This document shows, piece by piece, positions 6,206 to 11,417 of a stretch of DNA of 11,417 nt. A program made the position numbers and the translations under genes. Numbering within the stretch: the first letter of the stretch is position 1; the number at the start of each line of letters is the position of its first letter. The notes under the pieces were generated by a model. It did no database searches. It was given only the letters and a program-made list of their open reading frames with translations, and was not told the DNA's origin. Source of the DNA: an uncultured Solirubrobacter sp. GTDB lineage: Bacteria; Actinomycetota; Thermoleophilia; Solirubrobacterales; Solirubrobacteraceae. The stretch lies in NCBI GenBank assembly GCA_937871635.1, contig CALMNS010000452.1:1-11417 (forward strand), written 5' to 3'.

Positions 6206-6309
6206 CGACGGCGAAGGTCTTGGACTTCGCGCCGGATTGTAGGCAAGGTCCTTCACACCGCCGGATCCGTCCACCGCCACCTGGCTCACGGATCCCCCAA
6301 CCGCCCGCC

Positions 6310-6314
6310 GGAGG
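6310..6314 (+). promoter_or_regulatory. Shine-Dalgarno site fixing the TTG start of the FAH gene
   Basis: GGAGG lies eight bases before the TTG at 6323. There is no ATG at the conserved N-terminus, so this site decides the start. Confidence 0.65.
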
Positions 6315-6322
6315 TTCGTTCC

Positions 6323-7243
6323 TTGCGTCTGGTCACCTATGCGTCCTTGGATGGCCCCTGCGCCGGCATCGCCGTTGACGGGACCATCGTCGACACGCGC
6401 GCCGCGGCCGCGGCCGCCGACCTCGACCAAGGCGTGGACTGGCGCTCCAACCGCGCCGTCCTCGCCGCGGGACCGGCTGCGCTGTCCGCGCTCGCGCAGA
6501 TCGCCCCCCACGGCGATCCGGTCGGGACGGTCGAGACGACGGAGCTGGGCCCGCCCGTCGCCGACCCCGAGAAGATCATCTGCCTCGGGCTCAACTACCG
6601 CGACCACGCCGAGGAGTCGGGGCTGGCGCTGCCGGCGTCCCCGATGCTCTTCGCGAAGTTCCGCAACTCGCTCGTCGGGCCCCGGGCGCCCATCGTCCTT
6701 CCCAAGATCGGGGAGGTGTTCGACTACGAGGCCGAGCTCGCCGTCGTCATCGGACGCCGCTGCAAGGACGTCGTCGAGGCGGAGGCGCTCGACGTCGTCG
6801 CCGGCGTCATGGCCTTCAACGACGTGACCGCGCGCGATGTGCAGCACGCGACGAGCCAGTGGACGGCCGGCAAGGCGATCGACACCTTCGGCCCCTGCGG
6901 CCCGAGCCTCGTCCTGCTCGGCGAGGTCGACGACGTCCAGGACCTCCGCGTCGTCGCGCGCGTCAACGGCGCGACGGTGCAGGACGGGACGACGGGGAAC
7001 ATGATCTTCTCCGTCGCCGCGACCATCGCGTTCGTCTCGCGCCTTATGACGCTCGAGCCCGGCGACGTCATCGCCACGGGGACCCCCGCAGGCGTCGGCG
7101 TGTCGCGCGACCCGCAGGTCCTCCTGCACCCCGGCGACGTGGTCGAGATCGAGATCGGCGGCATCGGCGTCCTGCGCAACCCGGTGGTCCACGACGGGGC
7201 GGCCGCGGACCGGCGGCCGGCGGCCGCGACGGCAGGGGCCTGA
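6323..7243 (+). CDS. Fumarylacetoacetate hydrolase (FAH) family protein
   Basis: A metal-dependent cytosolic hydrolase or isomerase of 306 residues. In aromatic pathways the family cleaves or isomerises the dicarboxylic products of ring fission. Residues 1-75 form the short N-terminal domain (MRLVTYASLDGPCAGIAVDG). The catalytic domain follows: IICLGLNYRDHAEE (86-98), FAKFRNSLVGP, the metal ligands Glu136 and Glu138 in FDYEAELAVVIG and Asp167 in AFNDVTARDVQ, then the GKAIDTFGPCGP segment and the C-terminal VIATGTPAGVG. This is the fumarylpyruvate hydrolase/HHDD isomerase/YcgM branch rather than true tyrosine-pathway FAH. The TTG start fits the conserved beginning and a GGAGG eight bases upstream. 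It is the first gene of the operon and ends two bases before the GTG of the dioxygenase. Confidence 0.95.
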   Translation: MRLVTYASLDGPCAGIAVDGTIVDTRAAAAAADLDQGVDWRSNRAVLAAGPAALSALAQIAPHGDPVGTVETTELGPPVADPEKIICLGLNYRDHAEESGLALPASPMLFAKFRNSLVGPRAPIVLPKIGEVFDYEAELAVVIGRRCKDVVEAEALDVVAGVMAFNDVTARDVQHATSQWTAGKAIDTFGPCGPSLVLLGEVDDVQDLRVVARVNGATVQDGTTGNMIFSVAATIAFVSRLMTLEPGDVIATGTPAGVGVSRDPQVLLHPGDVVEIEIGGIGVLRNPVVHDGAAADRRPAAATAGA

Positions 7244-7245
7244 TC

Positions 7246-8130
7246 GTGCTGCGCATCGCCCACGTCGCCCTGCGGGTCCCCGACCTCGACCGGTCGGTCG
7301 AGCACGCCGTGCAGGTCCTCGGGCTCCGCGTCTCGGAGCGGGACGCCCACACGGCCTACCTGACCTGCGGCGTCCGCCATCACGAGCTCATGCTCATCGC
7401 CGGCGACGCGGTCGCCTGCGATCACATCGCCGTCGAGGCGCTCGATCGCGCGAGCTTCAACGCGCTCGTCGCGCGCATCGAGGCCGAGCGGCTCGAGGTC
7501 GTCGGACGCGGTCGGCTCGAGTCCGGCGTCGAGGACGCGATCCGGTTCCTGGCGCCCGGAGGGCTCGTCGTCGAAGTCGTCTACGGCCTCGCGCAAGACG
7601 AGCCGGCGATCTACGACTCGGTGGCCCCGCGCCCGGTCCGCTTCGAGCACATCACGGTGAAGTCCTCGCAGAAGGACGCGCTGGAGCGCACGCTCATCGA
7701 CGTCCTGGGGTTCCGCATGTCCGACCGCGCCGAGCGCGCCGCCTCCTGGCTGCGGGCGAGCGACGAGCACCACGGCGTGAGCGTCATCGACGCCGACGTG
7801 GACGCCCTGCACCACTACGCCTGGCAGTACGACGGCTTCGCGGCGCTGGGACGCGTCGGCGACCACCTCATGCGGCATGGCCGCACGTTCCTCTGGGGAC
7901 CCGGCCACCACGGCATCGGGGACAACTACTTCGCGTACGCCTACGACGCCGACGGCGTCGTCGTCGAGCATTCGGCCGGCATCCAGCGGATCGACCAGGA
8001 CGAGCTCCACGTGCCGGGGGTGTGGCCGGACGAGCCGCTGACCGTCAACCGCTGGGGCAACCCCGAGCCGCCGGCTGCCTTCGTCGACGCCGCGACGCCC
8101 CTGGTCGAGCCGGCGACGGTGCTGCGATGA
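7246..8130 (+). CDS. Type I extradiol ring-cleavage dioxygenase (VOC superfamily)
   Basis: A cytosolic iron(II) enzyme of 294 residues that would open a catechol-type ring next to the hydroxyls. It has the two-domain vicinal-oxygen-chelate layout. The N-terminal domain (1 to about 115) starts with IAHVALRVPDLDRSVEHAVQVLGL. The catalytic domain (about 130-250) starts with RFEHITVKSSQKDALERTLIDV. Predicted iron ligands are His135 (FEHITV), His190 (LHHYAW) and Glu241 (VVVEHS). His176 in DEHHGVSV corresponds to the catalytic acid/base histidine of biphenyl-2,3-diol dioxygenases. The C-terminus continues with VWPDEPLTVNRWGNPEPP, as in homoprotocatechuate- and phenylpropionate-type relatives. The substrate cannot be fixed from sequence. 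The GTG at 7246 follows AGGGG seven bases upstream and gives the expected N-terminus. Its TGA overlaps the ATG of the SDR remnant as ATGA. Confidence 0.93.
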   Translation: MLRIAHVALRVPDLDRSVEHAVQVLGLRVSERDAHTAYLTCGVRHHELMLIAGDAVACDHIAVEALDRASFNALVARIEAERLEVVGRGRLESGVEDAIRFLAPGGLVVEVVYGLAQDEPAIYDSVAPRPVRFEHITVKSSQKDALERTLIDVLGFRMSDRAERAASWLRASDEHHGVSVIDADVDALHHYAWQYDGFAALGRVGDHLMRHGRTFLWGPGHHGIGDNYFAYAYDADGVVVEHSAGIQRIDQDELHVPGVWPDEPLTVNRWGNPEPPAAFVDAATPLVEPATVLR

Positions 8131-8204
8131 GCCTCAGTTCCCCCGCTGCCGGGCTCGTCACCGGCACCAGCCTCGTCGTCGACGGCGGATGCACCGCCCA
8201 GTAA
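8127..8204 (+). pseudogene. 25-codon remnant of a short-chain dehydrogenase/reductase (C-terminal end only)
   Basis: A complete mini-frame runs from ATG at 8127 (overlapping the dioxygenase stop as ATGA) to TAA at 8202-8204. Its protein ends AAGLVTGTSLVVDGGCTAQ, the unmistakable last strand of a classical SDR (usual pattern VTGxxLxVDGG). Normal SDRs have about 250 residues; cofactor-binding TGxxxGIG and catalytic Ser-Tyr-Lys are entirely absent. The first codons (MSL) may be the original start, so nearly the whole gene was lost between its second or third codon and the last 22, keeping frame, start overlap and stop. The TAAGGAG at its end also supplies the ribosome binding site of the next gene, so the mini-frame may still couple translation between the dioxygenase and the HisD-like gene. 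Confidence 0.75.
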
Positions 8205-8208
8205 GGAG
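8203..8208 (+). promoter_or_regulatory. Shine-Dalgarno site of the HisD-like gene, overlapping the SDR-remnant stop
   Basis: AAGGAG begins within the TAA stop of the remnant and lies four bases before the ATG at 8213. Short spacing is tolerable, and it selects 8213 over the ATG at 8189, which would add eight residues lacking in the family. Confidence 0.6.
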
Positions 8209-8212
8209 CGCG

Positions 8213-9496
8213 ATGCCCACCTACCTCAAGCGAGCCACGCCGCAGCCCGCGACGGTCACCGGCGAGATCCGCGACACCGTCGCCCGCATCCTCGACGACG
8301 TCGAGCGCGACGGCGAGTCCGCCGTCCGCCGGTGGTCCGAGCGGCTCGACGGCTGGAGCCCCGCGAGCTTCAGGGTCGGCGACGCCGAGCGGGACGCGGT
8401 CGGCGATCGCATCGACCCGGAGCTCCGCGGCCACATCGACGACGCGATCGCGCAGGTCCGGGGCTTCGCCACGGCGCAGCGCCGGACGCTCGTCGACCTG
8501 GAGGTCGAGACGCTGCCGGGGATCACGCTCGGCCACCGCCACATCCCCATCGGCAACGTGGGCTCCTACTCGCCGGGCGGCCGGTACCCGCTCGTGGCCT
8601 CGTCGATCATGACCGTCGCGGTGCCGAAGGTCGCCGGCGTGGGCCGGGTGGCCGCCTGCGCGCCGCCCCGCGAGGAGGGTGGCATGCACCCGCCGCAGCT
8701 CTACGCGATGCACGCGTCCGGCGCCGACGAGATCTACTGCTTCGGCGGGGTGCAGGCGCTCGCGGCGATGGTCTTCGGCATCGACGGGCTCGAGCCGGTC
8801 GACCTCGTCGTCGGCCCCGGCAACGCCTACGTCGCCGAAGCCAAGCGGCAGGTGTTCGGGCCCGTCGGCATCGACCTCGTCGCCGGGCCGTCGGAGATCC
8901 TCGTGCTCGCCGACGCAAGCGCCGACTCCGAGCTCGTCGCCGCCGACCTCCTGGGTCAGGCCGAGCACGGCCCGACCTCGCCGGCGGTGCTCGTCACGGA
9001 CTCCGAGGAGTTCGCCCAGGCGGTCGTCGCGGCCGTCGACCGCTGGCTCGAGACGTGGCCGACCGCGGACGTCGCCGGCGCCGCCTGGCGGGACTTCGGC
9101 GAGGTCGTCGTGTGCGGTGACCACGCGGAGATGGCGGCCGTCTCGGACGCCTACGCTCCCGAGCACCTCGAGGTCCAGACGCGGGACGACGCGTGGTTCG
9201 AGGGGGCGCTCACGAACTACGGCTCCCTCTTCGTCGGCCCGCGGGCGACCGTCGCCTACGGCGACAAGGCGATCGGCGTCAACCACGTCCTGCCGACGGG
9301 CCGCGCCGCGCGGTACACGGGCGGCCTCTGGGTCGGCAAGTTCCTGAAGACCCTCACCTTCCAGCGCCTCACCGACGAGGGTGTGGGGCGCATCTCGCCC
9401 GTCGTCGCGGCGATCTGCGACGCCGAGCACATGGACGGCCACGCGATCACCGCCCGTCTGCGGCTCGACCGGCTGATCGGCCAGGTGCCCGCATGA
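8213..9496 (+). CDS. Histidinol dehydrogenase-family alcohol dehydrogenase (HpsN-like, probably catabolic)
   Basis: A zinc- and NAD-dependent enzyme of 427 residues. The family oxidises a primary alcohol in two steps through an aldehyde to a carboxylate. HisD signature residues are all present: zinc ligands Gln249 and His252 (LLGQAEHGPTS), Asp351 (AYGDKAIGVNHVLPT) and His410 (MDGHAITARLR), and the catalytic Glu317-His318 (YAPEHLEVQ). The IPIGNVGSYSPGGRYPLVAS, VVGPGNAYVAEAKRQVFG and GIDLVAGPSEILVLAD blocks are intact. The segment AARYTGGLWVGKFLKTLTFQRLTDEG (365-390) is typical of the HpsN branch (sulfopropanediol 3-dehydrogenase) rather than biosynthetic HisD. No other his gene is nearby and the gene sits inside an aromatic catabolic operon, so a role in histidine synthesis is unlikely. 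Its TGA overlaps the next ATG (ATGA). The real substrate is unknown; a hydroxymethyl or side-chain alcohol is inferred. Confidence 0.93.
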   Translation: MPTYLKRATPQPATVTGEIRDTVARILDDVERDGESAVRRWSERLDGWSPASFRVGDAERDAVGDRIDPELRGHIDDAIAQVRGFATAQRRTLVDLEVETLPGITLGHRHIPIGNVGSYSPGGRYPLVASSIMTVAVPKVAGVGRVAACAPPREEGGMHPPQLYAMHASGADEIYCFGGVQALAAMVFGIDGLEPVDLVVGPGNAYVAEAKRQVFGPVGIDLVAGPSEILVLADASADSELVAADLLGQAEHGPTSPAVLVTDSEEFAQAVVAAVDRWLETWPTADVAGAAWRDFGEVVVCGDHAEMAAVSDAYAPEHLEVQTRDDAWFEGALTNYGSLFVGPRATVAYGDKAIGVNHVLPTGRAARYTGGLWVGKFLKTLTFQRLTDEGVGRISPVVAAICDAEHMDGHAITARLRLDRLIGQVPA

Positions 9497-10209
9497 GGCT
9501 CTGGGACTGCACCTGGATGCAGGTCGAGGAGCAGCTCGAGCGCGACGATCGGGTGCTGGTCCCGCTGGGGTCGACCGAGCAGCACGGGTACCTCTCCGTC
9601 GGCGTCGACGCGATCCTGGTCGAACGGGCGGCCCTCGAGGCCGCCGAGGCCTCCGGCGTCCCGGTGCTGCCCGCGCTCCCGTTCGGGCTCACCCCGACCT
9701 TCACGGCCTTCCCGGGGACGATCACCCTGCGGACGGAGACCTACGCGGCGCTCGTGCGCGACCTGCTGGACTCCCTCGAGCACCAGGGCTTCCGGCGCAT
9801 CCTCCTGGTCAACGGGCACGGCGGCAACGCCCCGGCGCAGGGGGTCGCGGAGGCCTGGCAGGCCGAGCACCCGCACTGCCAGGTCCGCTTCCACGGCTGG
9901 CTCATCGAGCCGGAGATCTGGGGGCTCGCCGGCGAGATCGCGCCGGTCAGCCACGCCTCCTGGGTCGAGAACTTCCCCGCCGTGCGGATCGCCGGCGTCG
10001 AGGTGCCCGACGGCGCGAAGCCGCTCGTTCCCGCCGATCAGCTCGCCGACGCGGACCCCGCGGAGGTGCGCCGGCTCCTGGGCGACGGACCCGGCGGGGG
10101 TCCGTACCAGCGCCCGGCCGCCGACACCGACCGGGTCTGGCAGGCAGCCGTGGCCCTCTTGCGGGAGCGGCTGGAGTCCGGATGGACCACACAGGAGGAG
10201 GCGGCATGA
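9493..10209 (+). CDS. Creatininase-family amidohydrolase
   Basis: A cytosolic metal-dependent hydrolase of 238 residues from the family that opens cyclic amides (creatinine), cleaves formamides and includes MftE peptidases. Family features: VLVPLGSTEQHG (21-32) with predicted metal ligands Glu29 and His31, Asp39 in VGVDAIL, the glycine-rich LLVNGHGGNAP with His109, and VSHASWVEN with His154 and Glu159. The strand FTAFPGTITLRTETY before the NGHGGN motif also matches. The usual HGPHLPLGTD after the first ligands is altered to HGYLSVGVDA, so the pocket may differ from known members. It overlaps both neighbours by ATGA (9493 and 10206), so it is translationally coupled in the operon. In this setting an amide, lactam or related bond of an aromatic substrate or ring-fission product is the likely target (inference). 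Nothing suggests true creatinine metabolism. Confidence 0.92.
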   Translation: MRLWDCTWMQVEEQLERDDRVLVPLGSTEQHGYLSVGVDAILVERAALEAAEASGVPVLPALPFGLTPTFTAFPGTITLRTETYAALVRDLLDSLEHQGFRRILLVNGHGGNAPAQGVAEAWQAEHPHCQVRFHGWLIEPEIWGLAGEIAPVSHASWVENFPAVRIAGVEVPDGAKPLVPADQLADADPAEVRRLLGDGPGGGPYQRPAADTDRVWQAAVALLRERLESGWTTQEEAA

Positions 10210-11417
10210 GCGACGAGATCTACGACGTGGTCGGCGTGGGCGTCGGCCCGGTCGGGCTGACGATGGCGGCGCTCCTCGGCCAAGCCGGGCACTCCGTCGC
10301 GGTCGCCGAGAAGCACCACAAGCTCTACGGACTGCCCCGGGCCGGTCACATCGACCACGAGATCGTGCGGATCCTGCAGGCGCTCGACTGCGAGGGGCCC
10401 GTCATGGCGGACTCCTACCCCACGCTCGAGTACGTGTGGGTCAACGCCGAGGGCGAGACGCTCCTCGAGTTCGACTGGGGCGCCGAGGGCATCTCGGGGT
10501 GGAACTCCGACTACATGCAGTACCAGCCGATCCTCGAGAAGGCGCTCGGGGACCGCCTGGTCGCCGAGCCCGCCGTCGACCTCCTCATGGGCTGGCAGGC
10601 GGTCGACCTGCGGGAGCACCCGGACCACATCGAGGTCGTGCTGCGCCGCACGGAGATGGCGCCCGGCGATCCGCGTCCCGTCGTGACCGGCGAGGAGCGC
10701 GTCCTGCGCGGGCGCTACCTCATCGCCGCCGACGGCGCGAACTCCGGCGTGCGCCGGCAGCTCGGCATCGAGCGCGACGACCTCGGCTTCAACGAGAAGT
10801 GGCTCGACGTGGACGCCCGCAAGCGGCGCGAGCTGCACTTCGACTTCGACTGCGGGCAGATCTGCGATCCCAGGCGCCCGATCACCGTGCTGCCGCTCGG
10901 CAAGAGCCACCGCCGGTGGGAGTGGGCGCTGCTCCCGGGTGAGACCGTCGAGGAGTTCGAGCGTCCCGAGACGGCGTGGCGGCTCCTCGGGGAGCTCGGC
11001 GTCGGGCCCGACGACGTTGAGATCGTCCGCCAGCTCGTCTACACCTTCGAGGCGAGGACGGCCGTGACCTGGCGCCAGGGCCGCGCGTTCCTCATCGGCG
11101 ACGCCGCCCACACCATGCCCCCGTTCATGGGGCAGGGGATGTGCTCCGGGATGCGCGACGCCAAGAACCTCGCGTGGAAGCTCGACCTGGTCCTGCGCGG
11201 GCTCGCGCCCGACGGGCTGCTCGACACCTACGAGCAGGAGCGCCGTCCGCACGCGGTGGACTGGACGGTCATCTCCCTGGAGGCCGGCAAGGTCCCGTGC
11301 ATCACGGACGCCGAGGAGGCCCGCCTCCGCGACGAGCGGTTCCGGGCGGGCTGGATGCCGCCGCTGCCCGACTTCCCCAAGCTGACCGACGGCGTGCTCG
11401 CCCGCGACGAGCAGGGG
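10206..11417 (+). CDS. FAD-dependent aromatic hydroxylase (MhpA-like), 3' end outside window
   Basis: A flavoprotein monooxygenase of which 404 codons are present, still open at the last base. Such enzymes use NAD(P)H and O2 to hydroxylate a phenol, preparing it for ring cleavage. Motifs in order: the FAD-binding GVGPVG (12-17) in DVVGVGVGPVGLTMAALL, the PRAGHIDHE segment (44-52), the DG motif in AADGANSGVRRQLGI (174-188), and the GD motif AFLIGDAAHTMPPFMGQGM (294-312) followed by RDAKNLAWKLDLVLRGLA. This pattern is that of 3-(3-hydroxyphenyl)propionate hydroxylase (MhpA) and resorcinol hydroxylase-type enzymes. Full-length relatives have about 500-600 residues, so a substantial C-terminal part lies beyond the window. 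The ATG overlaps the stop of the creatininase gene as ATGA. It likely supplies the substrate of the extradiol dioxygenase in the same operon. Confidence 0.93.
   Translation, partial: MSDEIYDVVGVGVGPVGLTMAALLGQAGHSVAVAEKHHKLYGLPRAGHIDHEIVRILQALDCEGPVMADSYPTLEYVWVNAEGETLLEFDWGAEGISGWNSDYMQYQPILEKALGDRLVAEPAVDLLMGWQAVDLREHPDHIEVVLRRTEMAPGDPRPVVTGEERVLRGRYLIAADGANSGVRRQLGIERDDLGFNEKWLDVDARKRRELHFDFDCGQICDPRRPITVLPLGKSHRRWEWALLPGETVEEFERPETAWRLLGELGVGPDDVEIVRQLVYTFEARTAVTWRQGRAFLIGDAAHTMPPFMGQGMCSGMRDAKNLAWKLDLVLRGLAPDGLLDTYEQERRPHAVDWTVISLEAGKVPCITDAEEARLRDERFRAGWMPPLPDFPKLTDGVLARDEQG

Noticed and set aside
8213..9496. Histidinol dehydrogenase of histidine biosynthesis (hisD)
   Set aside because: No other his gene is adjacent, the gene is embedded in an aromatic catabolic operon, and the ARYTGGLWVGKFLKT segment fits the HpsN-type branch.

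Overview
The window is a very GC-rich stretch with actinobacterial character. Genes often start with GTG or TTG, ATGA overlaps link operon genes, and some genes look leaderless. My best guess at the group is a soil actinobacterium of the Thermoleophilia/Solirubrobacterales kind, by inference from protein style only.

Region 1 (1-2487) is housekeeping-like. A D-2-hydroxyacid dehydrogenase reads leftward into a cut-off gene whose protein begins as an exopolyphosphatase (Ppx/GppA) and continues in frame as a zinc-type quinone oxidoreductase. Reading rightward are a small CoA-binding protein and a DUF72 protein whose conserved N-terminus has no ATG, GTG or TTG in front of it.

Region 2 (about 2551-5161) starts with an initiator tRNA-Met gene with a good promoter and a terminator. 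A diverged copy of the tRNA 3' end lies 2.5 kb downstream. Between the two copies sit a divergent pair, an XRE/MmyB-type regulator and an aldo/keto reductase. This has the layout of a small element inserted at a tRNA. No integrase gene is left, only a possible relic of the end of one.

Region 3 (5215-11417) is a catabolic cluster. A LysR regulator is divergent from an operon encoding an FAH-family hydrolase/isomerase, a type I extradiol dioxygenase, a 25-codon remnant of a short-chain dehydrogenase, a HisD/HpsN-type alcohol dehydrogenase, a creatininase-family amidohydrolase and an MhpA-type flavin hydroxylase (cut off by the window end). A 9-bp perfect inverted repeat with a 9-nt spacer lies between regulator and operon. 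The inferred logic is ring hydroxylation by the flavoenzyme, meta cleavage by the dioxygenase and processing of the cleavage product by the FAH protein. The HisD-like and creatininase-like enzymes probably handle a side chain or an amide/lactam group. I do not recognise this exact set as a described pathway.

Three genes carry precise in-frame joins or losses: the Ppx/quinone reductase chimera, the dehydrogenase with a shortened cofactor loop, and the collapsed SDR. These are either real deletion scars or assembly joins, so checking them against reads matters.
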